The position numbers and the translations under genes were made by a program. A model generated the notes under the pieces. The model made no database searches and was not told where the DNA came from. It worked only from the letters and a program-made list of their open reading frames with translations. DNA of 64,000 nucleotides. Origin: Haloparvum alkalitolerans. Its GTDB lineage: Archaea; Halobacteriota; Halobacteria; Halobacteriales; Haloferacaceae. Positions 23,733-31,415 of the stretch are shown here, one piece after another. The stretch is from contig NZ_JBNLIA010000005.1 of the NCBI RefSeq assembly GCF_050122995.1, positions 124,001 through 188,000 of the forward strand, given 5' to 3'. Within the stretch, counting starts at the first letter, position 1; each line of letters opens with the position of its first letter.

Positions 23733-25154
23733 ATGCGAGAGCACACCACACGACGGCGATACCTGAAAGGAGCCGGCGCGGCGAGCACCGTTGGCGTCGC
23801 GGGACTGGCGGGGTGTACCGGCGGCGACGACGGCGGGACCGAGACGGAATCGGGCGGGGGCGACGGCGACACCGAGTCCGGCGGCGGCGCCGAGGCGACC
23901 GCGGAGGGAGAGGTGAGCGGCACGCTGACGGTCGGCGTGCTCCAGCCGCTGACGGGCGACCTCGAGTACTACGGCCTGCAGTCGCTGTGGGGGTTCCTCT
24001 CCGGCCTGGCGTACAAGTTCGACCAGGAGCCGCTCGCGGTGGAGTCCGCGGGCGTCGAGACCATCGAGGCGGGCGACCTGACCGTCGAGCTGCATATCGA
24101 GGACTCCGGCTTCGCGGCCGACCAGGCGCAGTCGGTCGCGACCGACCTCGTGGAGGACGTGGGCGTCGACGTGCTGTTCGGCACCGCGTCCTCCGGTGCG
24201 GCGCGGCGCGTGATCGAGACCGTGGCCATTCCCTCCTCGACGCCATTCGTGGCGGGGCCGGCCGCGGCCGCGGACTTCACGGCCGACTCCGACACCTGTA
24301 GCGAGTACGTGTTCCGCGCGAGCGAGAACACGGTGATGGACGCCCGCTCCGGCGGGCGCTACGTCGCACGGGAGACCGAAGTGGAGAGCGTCTACATCAT
24401 GGCGGCGGACTACTCGTTCGGCCGGTCGGTCGCGGCGAACTACCGCGACGTGCTGGAGAGCGAGGGCGTCGAGATCGCCGGCGAGCAGTTCGTCCCGCAG
24501 GGCTACTCCGAGTTCGAGGGGCTCTACGAGAACGCGGTCGACGCGGGCGCGGACGCGGTCATCGGCGGCTTCACCGTCGCGACCCTGCCCACGTTCCTCA
24601 GCGTCGGGCTCGAAGGGGGGTACGACCTCCGGCTGTTCGGCGGCTTCGCGACCCAGATCAGCGTCAACGCCATCGGCGGCGTCGCCCAGCGCGTCCTCGG
24701 CGAGGACCTCACCGAGCAGGACCTGAAGGACGCCAAGCTCGGCCCGTTCACGACGCGCTACCACTGGAACCAGTACGACAACGAGATCAACGACGCGTTC
24801 GTCGACATGTACACGGACGCCTACGGCGTGGTGCCCGACCTGTTCACCTCGGGGACGTTCACGGCCGCCTCCTCGATCGTACAGGCGGTCGAGGCCAGCG
24901 GCTCGACCGACGGCGCCGACATCGCGGCCGAGATGCGCGGGATGACCGTCGCGGAGACCCCGAAGGGCGAGGGGGGCTACGTCTACCAGGAGTACAACAA
25001 TCAGGCCCGCTCTGAGATGACCGTCTCCTACCCCGTCCCCAACACCGAGGAGAACTGGGACGCGGCGCTGATGCCCGGCGAGCCGGTCGCCCGCATCGGC
25101 ATGGACGAGGTGACGCTCCCGGCGGACGACGAGAACATGGACTGCTCGCTGTAG
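23733..25154 (+). CDS. Liv-type ABC transporter substrate-binding lipoprotein (system 2)
   Basis: A 473-residue binding protein. A twin-arginine signal TRRRYLKGAGAAS and a lipobox LAGC open the protein, then a Gly/Asp/Glu linker. The mature type I binding fold starts GTLTVGVLQPLTGDLEYYG (about residues 62-80). LFGTASSGAARRVIETVAIPS and YIMAADYSFGRSVAANY are characteristic of the LivK/AmiC/aromatic-acid binding group. First gene of a five-gene operon K-G-F-H-M followed by a KASIII-like gene. TATA-like CATATTAACC lies about 40 nt upstream (23686-23695). Ligand unknown. Confidence 0.92.
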   Translation: MREHTTRRRYLKGAGAASTVGVAGLAGCTGGDDGGTETESGGGDGDTESGGGAEATAEGEVSGTLTVGVLQPLTGDLEYYGLQSLWGFLSGLAYKFDQEPLAVESAGVETIEAGDLTVELHIEDSGFAADQAQSVATDLVEDVGVDVLFGTASSGAARRVIETVAIPSSTPFVAGPAAAADFTADSDTCSEYVFRASENTVMDARSGGRYVARETEVESVYIMAADYSFGRSVAANYRDVLESEGVEIAGEQFVPQGYSEFEGLYENAVDAGADAVIGGFTVATLPTFLSVGLEGGYDLRLFGGFATQISVNAIGGVAQRVLGEDLTEQDLKDAKLGPFTTRYHWNQYDNEINDAFVDMYTDAYGVVPDLFTSGTFTAASSIVQAVEASGSTDGADIAAEMRGMTVAETPKGEGGYVYQEYNNQARSEMTVSYPVPNTEENWDAALMPGEPVARIGMDEVTLPADDENMDCSL

Positions 25155-26057
25155 ATGACGCTCCGCACAGCCGGGCTGACGAAGCGGTTCGGCGGGCTCG
25201 TCGCCGTCGACGGCGTCGACTTCGAGCTCGAGCCCGACGAGTGCTGCTCGCTGATCGGCCCGAACGGCGCGGGCAAGACGACGTTCTTCAACCTGCTCAC
25301 CGGGGCGCTCTCCCCGACCGAGGGGACCGTCGAGTTCCGGGCGGGGGCGGCCGGCGGAAGCGGCGCGGGCGGCGGCGCGGACGGCGACGACGCCGGCGTG
25401 GCCGCTGACGACGCCGACGATGGGTGGCGCGACCTCACGGACGCCGCGACCCATGAAACGGCGCTCGCGGGGATCCACCGCTCGTACCAGATATCGAACC
25501 TCTTCCCGACCTCGACGGTGCTGGAGAACGTCCGCATCGCCGCGCAGGCCCACGGCGACGACTCCTGGAAGCTGTGGCGCAACGCGGACGCGCTGACCGA
25601 CTACACCGAGGAGGCCTACCGGATCCTGGACCGCGTGGGGCTCGCGGACGCGGCCGACACGCCCGCGCAGGCGCTGAGCCACGGCGGCAAGCGCAACCTG
25701 GAGGTCGCCATCGCGCTGGCGGGGGACCCGGACGTGCTGCTCCTGGACGAGCCGACCTCCGGCGTCTCGACGGACGGGATCGAGGACGTGATCGCGGTCA
25801 TCGACGACGTGGCCGACGACCACGCCATCCTGCTCGTGGAGCACAACATGGACGTGGTGATGGAGGTCTCCGACCGCATCGCCGTGCTCCATCAGGGGAG
25901 CCTCATCGCCGACGGCGAGCCGGCCGCGGTCCGGGAGGACCCCGCGGTCCAGGAGGCGTACCTCGGCGGCTACGAGGGCGGCGAGACCGGCGAGACCGAC
26001 GGCGGAGAGTCGGAGGGGACTCCCGAGAACGGCGGCCCCCCGGGAGGGACGGCGTGA
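25155..26057 (+). CDS. livG: Liv-type ABC transporter ATPase LivG (system 2)
   Basis: A 300-residue ATPase, longer than usual for two reasons. First, a Gly/Ala/Asp-rich insertion of about 35 residues follows the Walker A motif GPNGAGKTT and precedes the Q-loop SYQISNLFPTS. Second, there is a Gly/Glu-rich C-terminal tail. The signature is LSHGGKRNLEV rather than LSGGQ; Walker B is LLLDEPTSGVST; the H-loop is LLVEHNMDVV. It starts directly after the binding-protein stop and overlaps livF by 4 nt. The same insertion position and LSHG signature occur in LivG of system 3. Confidence 0.92.
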   Translation: MTLRTAGLTKRFGGLVAVDGVDFELEPDECCSLIGPNGAGKTTFFNLLTGALSPTEGTVEFRAGAAGGSGAGGGADGDDAGVAADDADDGWRDLTDAATHETALAGIHRSYQISNLFPTSTVLENVRIAAQAHGDDSWKLWRNADALTDYTEEAYRILDRVGLADAADTPAQALSHGGKRNLEVAIALAGDPDVLLLDEPTSGVSTDGIEDVIAVIDDVADDHAILLVEHNMDVVMEVSDRIAVLHQGSLIADGEPAAVREDPAVQEAYLGGYEGGETGETDGGESEGTPENGGPPGGTA

Positions 26058-26752
26058 GCCTGCTCGAACTCGACGACGTCCACGCCTACTACGGGCAGAG
26101 CCACGTCCTGCAGGGCGTGTCGCTCGACGTCGAGGAGGGCGAGGTGGTCGCGCTGATCGGCCGCAACGGCGTCGGGAAGACGACCACGCTCCGCTCGATC
26201 CTCGGCCTCACGCCACCTCGCGAGGGGACGGTTCGGTTCCGCGGCGAGGACGTGACGGGCGAGGAGACCCACGAGATCGCCCGCCGCGGCGTCGGCTGGG
26301 TCCCCGAGGAGCGCCGGATGTTCACCCACCTGACGGTGGACGAGAACATCCGGATCGCGACCCCGGAGCCCGCGGGCGTGCCCGAGGCGTTCGAGACCGC
26401 CTACTCCACGTTCCCGGAACTGGAGGAGCACCGCGGTAAGGAGGCCGGCGACCTCTCCGGCGGCCAACAGCAGATGGTCGCCATCGCGCGCGGCCTCGTG
26501 GGCGACAACGATCTGTTGCTCGTCGACGAGCCCTCGGAGGGGCTGGCGCCGCTCATCGTCGAGGCGGTCGCGGACGCCATCCGGACCGTCAGCGAGGAGA
26601 CGACCGTACTGCTGGTCGAACAGAACTTCCCGCTGGCGACGGAGCTGGCGGACCGCTACTACCTGCTCGACCACGGCACTGTCGTCGACGCGGGGTCGAC
26701 CGAAGGGGTCTCGCGCGACGACGAGACGATCCGGAGGTACCTGTCGGCATGA
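26054..26752 (+). CDS. livF: Liv-type ABC transporter ATPase LivF (system 2)
   Basis: A 232-residue ATPase with a GTG start overlapping the livG TGA by 4 nt. It has Walker A GRNGVGKTT (about residues 37-45), Q-loop region VPEERRMFTHLT, signature LSGGQQQM, Walker B LLVDEPSEGLAP and H-loop VEQNFPLATEL, all canonical. Immediately after its last codons the sequence is a 29-bp unit repeated three times (26741-26827), the last copy of which carries the livH start. Confidence 0.93.
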   Translation: MSLLELDDVHAYYGQSHVLQGVSLDVEEGEVVALIGRNGVGKTTTLRSILGLTPPREGTVRFRGEDVTGEETHEIARRGVGWVPEERRMFTHLTVDENIRIATPEPAGVPEAFETAYSTFPELEEHRGKEAGDLSGGQQQMVAIARGLVGDNDLLLVDEPSEGLAPLIVEAVADAIRTVSEETTVLLVEQNFPLATELADRYYLLDHGTVVDAGSTEGVSRDDETIRRYLSA

Positions 26753-26827
26753 GCGCGTTTAGGGGGTGTCTGTCGGCATGAGCGCGTTCAGGAGGTGTCC
26801 GTCCGCATGAGCGCGCTCGGTGCGGCC
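26741..26827 (+). repeat. 29-bp triplicate spanning the livF end and livH start
   Basis: Three consecutive 29-bp units at 26741-26769, 26770-26798 and 26799-26827, each containing (T/C)CGGCATGAGCGCG or CCGCATGAGCGCG. The first unit contains the livF stop (TGA at 26750-26752) and the third the livH ATG at 26807. Each unit provides an ATGAGCGCG, but the 29-bp period shifts the frame each time; only the third is in frame with livH. The second unit provides the best Shine-Dalgarno match, AGGAGGTG. It looks like a duplication of the original gene junction. Confidence 0.85.
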
Positions 26828-27829
26828 CTCGTGTCGGCCGACCTGCTGTTACAGGGCGGCGTCGTCGACCTCTTCAGCGGGCTGGTCGGCGTCGTGCTCG
26901 ACGGGCTCTCGAAGGCCGCGCTGTTCGTCCTGATCGCCAGCGGACTCAGCCTCATCTTCGGGCTGATGGGCGTGCTCAACTTCGCGCACGGATCGCTGAC
27001 GATGATCGGCGCGTACCTCGGCGGCGTCGTGATGGTCGTCGCCGTCACTGGCGAGACCGGCGGGCTGACGCGGCTGGTGCTGTTCTTCCTCGCCATCGCC
27101 GCCGTCTTCGGCGTCATGACCGCGTTCGGCGCCGCGATGGAGCGAACGATCATCAGGCCCATCTACGACCGCGCGCCGCTGTTCCAGATCCTGTTGACCT
27201 TCGGCGTCGTCCTCGTGCTGGACGAGGTGGCGCGGATCGTCGTGGAACTGCGGGGCATGCAGCCCCAGAGCGACTGGCAGGCGGCGCTCGGGACGGCCCC
27301 GGACTTCCTCGCGGCGTGGTACGAAATTGCCGGCGTGAGCATCCGCGGGCTCTACCTCTTCGAGGTCCTCGTCGGGGCGCTCGTCGTGACCGCCATCGCC
27401 GCCTTCCTCACCCGGACCAGATACGGGCTCTACATCCGCGCCGGTAGCGAGGACGCGGAGATGGCGCAGGCGCTCGGCATCGACATCAGGCAGGCGTTCA
27501 CCGTGGTCTTCGGCGTCGGTGCCGGTCTCGCGGGCGTCGCCGGCGTGATGTTGATGTGGGATCCGCGATACGGCGCCTCGGTCCCGCTCGGGGTCGAGAC
27601 GCTGCTGATCGGCTTCATCGTCGTCATCATCGGTGGGCTCGGATCGTTCAAGGGCACCGTCGTGGCGGCGCTTCTCGTCGGGTTCACCGACGCGACCATG
27701 ACGTGGGTGTTCCAGAACCACGTCTCCTTCCCCGGGCTTCCGGAGATGGTGATGTTCCTCGTGCTCGTCGGCGTGCTCGTCGTCAGGCCGCAAGGCCTGT
27801 TCGGCCTCGCGGAGGTGGGCGGCCATTAG
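26807..27829 (+). CDS. livH: Liv-type ABC transporter permease LivH (system 2)
   Basis: A 340-residue permease. LIASGLSLIFGLMGVLNFAHGSLTMIGAYLGG contains the LivH motif VLNFAHGSLTMIGAY (about residues 57-72). The coupling segment RYGLYIRAGSEDAEMAQALGID is at about residues 204-225, and the family ending VLVVRPQGLFGLAE is at the C-terminus. An Ala/Leu-rich N-terminal extension precedes the first conserved helix. ATG 26807 is chosen because GGAGGTG lies 10 nt upstream; an in-frame GTG at 26795 is possible. Its stop overlaps the proposed ATT start of livM. Confidence 0.92.
   Translation: MSALGAALVSADLLLQGGVVDLFSGLVGVVLDGLSKAALFVLIASGLSLIFGLMGVLNFAHGSLTMIGAYLGGVVMVVAVTGETGGLTRLVLFFLAIAAVFGVMTAFGAAMERTIIRPIYDRAPLFQILLTFGVVLVLDEVARIVVELRGMQPQSDWQAALGTAPDFLAAWYEIAGVSIRGLYLFEVLVGALVVTAIAAFLTRTRYGLYIRAGSEDAEMAQALGIDIRQAFTVVFGVGAGLAGVAGVMLMWDPRYGASVPLGVETLLIGFIVVIIGGLGSFKGTVVAALLVGFTDATMTWVFQNHVSFPGLPEMVMFLVLVGVLVVRPQGLFGLAEVGGH
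27811..27817 (+). promoter_or_regulatory. Shine-Dalgarno sequence deciding the ATT start of livM
   Basis: GGAGGTG lies 7 nt upstream of ATT 27825, inside the end of livH. It is a near-perfect complement of the 16S 3' end and at ideal spacing. No ATG, GTG or TTG exists in the livM frame between the preceding stop (27750-27752) and GTG 28002, so this site supports initiation at ATT. Confidence 0.6.
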
Positions 27830-29159
27830 TCACCCCGACGGCGGCGCGGACGACGCGTCGACTGAAGCGAACGAGTCGGCGGGAGCGACCACCGACGACC
27901 GCATCGACCGGCCGGACGGCCCGCGCGAGGCCGCGGTCAGCTACCTGCGCGACCACGTCGTCCACGCGGCGGTCGTCCTGGCGTTCGGGCTCTACCCGCT
28001 GGTGTACGGAGCACTGATCGGGTCACCGCTCGGCGACGAGTTCGCGGTGCTGCTGCCGCGCGTGCGGACGATGATCGCCGTCTTCTACGTCGGGCTGTTC
28101 GCGATGAGCTTCGACTTCGTGTCGGGGTACACCGGCTATCTCTCGTTCGGCCACGCGATGTTCTACGGCACCGGCGCGTACCTCGTCGTGATGGCCGCCA
28201 ACGGCGCGCTCCCGCTCGTTGGGGCGGAGACGTCGTTCATGACGCTGCTCGTCGTGGCGGCGCTTCTGGGCGCGGCGTTCGCGCTCCTCGTCGGCTCCGT
28301 CTCCTTCCGGCTGACCGGCGTCTACTTCGCGATGGTGACGCTCGGCTTCGCGGAGGTCGCGCACGTGTTCATCCGGAACTGGGACCGCGTCTCCGACAAC
28401 CCGCGCGACGGCGCCGCGGTCACGTCGCCGGACGGCTTCGCGATCGGCGTGCCGGGCGTGGATGACCTGCAGTGGAGCATCGGTCGGCTGGTGGGCGACA
28501 GCGTCGAGAACGCCTTCGGGCTCGGGATCGAGCTCGGCACCGCGGAGCTCTCCTACTACCTGATCGGCGCCGTGACGCTGCTGTGCTACCTCGCGCTCCA
28601 GCGCGTGCTCCACTCGCCGTTCGGGCGCGTGATGGTCGCGGTTCGCGAGAACGAGGAACGGGCCCGAGCGGTGGGGTACGACACCTTCCGCTACAAGATG
28701 GGCGCGTTCGCCATCAGCGGCGCGTTCGCGGCGGTGGCGGGGGCGCTGTTCGCTGGATACCGCCGCTCCGTGGCGCCGTCCAGCACGTTCGACCTGTTCG
28801 TCACCGCCGACGCGCTGCTGGCGTCGATCATCGGCGGGTTCGGGACGCTCGCGGGCCCGCTGTACGGCCACCTGTTCCACGAGACCGTCGGCGACATGCT
28901 GACGACCGAATCGGGCGGCCTCGCGCGCTACCTCCGCGAGACGCTCCCCGAGTCGCTGCTGACCGCCGACGTGGCTGGCATGGAGGTCGTAACTGTCGTC
29001 AACGTCCTGATCGACGGCCGCGCCGAGCTCTACCTGGGCCTGATCTTCATCGCCTTCGTGCTGTTCGTTCCGCGCGGCCTGCTCGGGACGCTCCGGGACC
29101 GCCTCGGCGGGACCGTCGCGGAGGCCGCCGCCGAACGGTTGCGGAGGTGGTCGCCGTGA
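27825..29159 (+). CDS. livM: Liv-type ABC transporter permease LivM (system 2), probable ATT start
   Basis: A 444-residue permease if started at ATT 27825. The first conventional codon, GTG 28002, would begin inside the first membrane helix (HAAVVLAFGLYPLVYGAL) and lose it. The added 59 residues form a hydrophilic Asp/Glu/Ala-rich tail followed by that helix, like the N-termini of the other two LivM proteins here. ATT overlaps the livH stop (ATTAG), mimicking the ATGA overlaps elsewhere in the operon. Family motifs include GYTGYLSFGHAMFYGTGAY, SPFGRVMVAVRENEERARAVGYD and IIGGFGTLAGPLYGHLF. An ATG-to-ATT mutation or a sequencing error remains possible. Confidence 0.85.
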   Translation: MSHPDGGADDASTEANESAGATTDDRIDRPDGPREAAVSYLRDHVVHAAVVLAFGLYPLVYGALIGSPLGDEFAVLLPRVRTMIAVFYVGLFAMSFDFVSGYTGYLSFGHAMFYGTGAYLVVMAANGALPLVGAETSFMTLLVVAALLGAAFALLVGSVSFRLTGVYFAMVTLGFAEVAHVFIRNWDRVSDNPRDGAAVTSPDGFAIGVPGVDDLQWSIGRLVGDSVENAFGLGIELGTAELSYYLIGAVTLLCYLALQRVLHSPFGRVMVAVRENEERARAVGYDTFRYKMGAFAISGAFAAVAGALFAGYRRSVAPSSTFDLFVTADALLASIIGGFGTLAGPLYGHLFHETVGDMLTTESGGLARYLRETLPESLLTADVAGMEVVTVVNVLIDGRAELYLGLIFIAFVLFVPRGLLGTLRDRLGGTVAEAAAERLRRWSP

Positions 29160-29193
29160 CGGCCGCCGTCGGTTCTTCTCGGTGGTGGTCGCC

Positions 29194-30216
29194 GTGACGA
29201 CGGTCGGCCTCACGGGCTTCGGGACTTACGTCCCGGACGGCGTCGTGACCGGCGAGGAGATCGCCGCCGAGAGCGGGATCCCCGAGGCGGTCGTCGTCGA
29301 GAAGATGGGCGTCGTCGAGAAGCGGGTCTGCCCGCCCGACGCGGACCACGCCTCGGACATGTCCGTCGCGGCCGCGGAAGAAGCGCTCGCGGACGCCGGC
29401 GTCGCCGCCGCGGACGTCGACCTGCTGTTGTACCACGGCTCGGAGTTCAAAGACCACGTGGTCTGGAGCGCCGCGGCCGACGTAGCCGACCGGCTCGGCG
29501 CCGAGAACGCCTTCGCGACCGAGAGCTACACGCTCTGTGCCGGGGCACCGATCGCCGTCCGGCAGGCGGCCGCGCAGCTGCAGGTCGACCACGTCGACAC
29601 CGCGCTGCTGGTGGCCGCGAGTCGCGAGGAGGACCTCGTCGACTACGCGAACCCCGACTCGTCGTTCATGTTCAACTTCGGGAGCGGCGCGAGCGCGATG
29701 GTGTTGGAGGCCGATCCCGGGAATGACGCCCGAGCCACGGTCCACGAGAGCGCCGCGAAGACCGACGGCTCATTCTCCCGGGACGTAGTGATGCCCGCGG
29801 GCGGGTCCGTCGCCCCGCCGAGCGCGGAGACGGTCGACGCCGGCGAGCACGCCCTCGACGTGGCGGATCCCGACAGCATGAAGGAGCGGCTGGGACCGGT
29901 CTCGCTCCCGGCGTTTCTGGAGGTCGCTGACGCGGCGCTGGAAAGGTCCGGCTTCGCCCGCGAGGACGTGGGGTTCGTCGCGCTCACCCACATGAAGCGG
30001 TCGTTCCACGAGCGCGTGCTGGAGGAATTGGGCGTCGATCCCGCCGAGGACGGCTTCTACCTCGACCGCTACGGTCACGTGCAGAGCGCCGACCAGATCC
30101 TCGCCGTCGAGGAGGGGCTCGAACGCGGGCGGATCGACGACGGCGACGTGGTGCTACTGCTCGGTGCCGGGACCGGCTACACGTGGGCCGCGACCGCGCT
30201 CCGCTGGCGAGCGTAG
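29194..30216 (+). CDS. KASIII-like thiolase-fold acyltransferase (FabH-like) with altered active site
   Basis: A 340-residue thiolase-fold protein of the FabH/KASIII group. The catalytic Cys is in ESYTLCAGAPIAV (about residue 115). VGFVALTHMKRSFHERVL supplies the His that aligns with FabH His244. At the FabH Asn274 position (GNTSAAS) it reads YGHVQSADQ, so the triad is Cys-His-His. LLLGAGTGYTWAATALRW matches the family C-terminus. Archaea lack a fatty-acid synthase, so a thiolase-like or acyl-transfer role is more likely. The GTG at 29194 is used; two in-frame GTG codons lie at 29182 and 29185. It follows livM of system 2 by 34 nt. Confidence 0.84.
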   Translation: MTTVGLTGFGTYVPDGVVTGEEIAAESGIPEAVVVEKMGVVEKRVCPPDADHASDMSVAAAEEALADAGVAAADVDLLLYHGSEFKDHVVWSAAADVADRLGAENAFATESYTLCAGAPIAVRQAAAQLQVDHVDTALLVAASREEDLVDYANPDSSFMFNFGSGASAMVLEADPGNDARATVHESAAKTDGSFSRDVVMPAGGSVAPPSAETVDAGEHALDVADPDSMKERLGPVSLPAFLEVADAALERSGFAREDVGFVALTHMKRSFHERVLEELGVDPAEDGFYLDRYGHVQSADQILAVEEGLERGRIDDGDVVLLLGAGTGYTWAATALRWRA

Positions 30217-30243
30217 GCGACTCCGGGTGCTGCGCGCTCCCGG

Positions 30244-30654
30244 TCAGTCGCTCTCGTGGAGTACCGACAGCACGACCGCCTCCCCGGTGAGGACGGTCTC
30301 CTCCTCGCGGTCGGGGACCGTCGCAGTCGTCTCGACGCGGACGCGGTCGCCCCCGAGTTCCTCGACGACGGTCGCGGTCGCGACGACCCGGTCCCCCGGT
30401 CGCACGGGCGCCTCGAACGAAAGGTCCTGCGAGAGGTAGATCACGTCTCCGGGGAGCTCCGCGAGCGCGGCGCTGATGACGCCCGCGGAGAGGATCCCGT
30501 GGGCGATCCGACCACCGAACATCGTCTCGTCGGCGTACGTCTCGTCGGTGTGGATGGGGTTGTGGTCCCCGGAGATTTCCGCGAAGGCGTCTATCGCGTC
30601 GGCCGTGATCGTGCGCTCCGCGGTCGCCGTGTCGTCTGTAGTCGCGACGGGCAT
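30244..30654 (-). CDS. MaoC-like (R)-specific enoyl-CoA hydratase family protein
   Basis: A 136-residue hot-dog-fold protein. ITADAIDAFAEISGDHNPIHTDETYA (about residues 16-41) contains the hydratase motif with the catalytic Asp and His in GDHNPIH, followed by GGRIAHGILSAG. The rest (YLSQDLSFEAPVRPGDRVVATATV) matches the family. Likely action is reversible hydration of a trans-2-enoyl-CoA. It converges with the KASIII-like gene. An upstream extension of the frame crosses the 18-bp tandem repeats, so ATG 30654 is preferred. Confidence 0.86.
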   Translation of the reverse strand: MPVATTDDTATAERTITADAIDAFAEISGDHNPIHTDETYADETMFGGRIAHGILSAGVISAALAELPGDVIYLSQDLSFEAPVRPGDRVVATATVVEELGGDRVRVETTATVPDREEETVLTGEAVVLSVLHESD

Positions 30655-30720
30655 GTCCGTGTGAACGCGCCCCCGTCGGTTCAAGCCGGAGGTTCGACGC
30701 TGAACCTCCGGATGGTCGCC

Positions 30721-30792
30721 GCGTTCGCGGAGGGTGACGTGTTCGCGGAGGGTGCCGCTTTCACGGAGGGTACCGCGTTCGCGGATCACCGA
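30721..30792 (+). repeat. 18-bp tandem repeat, four units
   Basis: Units at 30721-30738, 30739-30756, 30757-30774 and 30775-30792, each close to GCGTTCGCGGAGGGTGAC; the last is diverged at its 3' end. They lie in the gap between two minus-strand genes, just after the stop of the gene at 30803-31291 and upstream of the MaoC gene. The period is a multiple of three, so read-through translation would give a six-residue repeat, but no conserved frame uses it. Confidence 0.75.
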
Positions 30793-30802
30793 GAGGGCGC
30801 CG

Positions 30803-31291
30803 TCAAAAGTCGACGAGTTTCCAGCGCGAGTTGCCGATCTCCGCGGTGGTTCCGTCCGCGGGCGAGGCCGCGTACACTTCGCCCTCGGAGTAGAGTTTGA
30901 ACAGCGCGATTTCGGCCGCGTACGGCGAGACGCCCTCCGCCTCGCTGGCGCGGTCGACGACCGCCGTTCCGCGGACGCCCGCGCCGTCGTCCTGATCGTC
31001 GATGACGTCCGTCACCGCGTCCTTCGCGGACCACAGCGAGGTGACGCCGCAGGTCGGCTGGGCGGGGTTCCGCCAGTCGGAGTAGTGGTCCTCGAGGACG
31101 CCCCGGTCCTGAAGCCTCTCGGCGAGCGTCCGGAGCTCCTCCTCCTCGATGTCGAAGTGACGGTCGACCACCTCTGCCACGAGATCGGGATCGACCGCGT
31201 CGTTGGAGCCGCCCTGGAGGTCGCCGACGACGCGAGCGACGATGCTCGGCGGGTCCCGCCGCCAGCCGTCGTCCCGGCTCTCTGCGGCCAT
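30803..31291 (-). CDS. uncharacterised haloarchaeal protein next to the replication origin
   Basis: A 162-residue soluble acidic protein I do not recognise with certainty. PPSIVARVVGDLQGG and DPDLVAEVVDRHFDIEEEELRTLAERLQDRGVLEDH (about residues 14-68) look like a winged-helix-type helical unit. A second helical part is DRASEAEGVSPYAAEIALFKLYSEGEVY, and the protein ends in a strand, NSRWKLVDF. There is no signal peptide or membrane segment. Its start points into the left box of the origin, about 100 nt away. Proximity and DNA-binding-like helices suggest a replication-linked or origin-adjacent regulator, but this is inference. Confidence 0.65.
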   Translation of the reverse strand: MAAESRDDGWRRDPPSIVARVVGDLQGGSNDAVDPDLVAEVVDRHFDIEEEELRTLAERLQDRGVLEDHYSDWRNPAQPTCGVTSLWSAKDAVTDVIDDQDDGAGVRGTAVVDRASEAEGVSPYAAEIALFKLYSEGEVYAASPADGTTAEIGNSRWKLVDF

Positions 31292-31388
31292 GACTGTCTC
31301 TACGTACCGCGGCCGGAGTTAAAGAACTTCCCCGAGAGTCGGAACTGGTTCGGCGGACGCGACCGCCCGAGCGGAGTGAGGGAACGAA

Positions 31389-31415
31389 CACACACACACC
31401 ACCCTGCAAGTGTTC
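31389..31415 (-). repeat. left origin box (reverse orientation)
   Basis: CACACCACCCTGCAAGTGTT plus C, preceded by a CA run, is the exact mirror image of the right-hand box at 31937. It is followed by a G-rich tract (TTGGGGGAGGGAGGTGGGG), as the right box is preceded by the C-rich complement, so the two form the ends of a long imperfect inverted repeat about 500 bp apart. Confidence 0.8.

Noticed and set aside
23682..25892. 736-codon open frame on the minus strand across the Liv system 2 binding protein and LivG
   Set aside because: Antisense frame produced by high GC; Arg/Val/Gly/His composition, no family motif, and both overlapped plus-strand genes are well supported.
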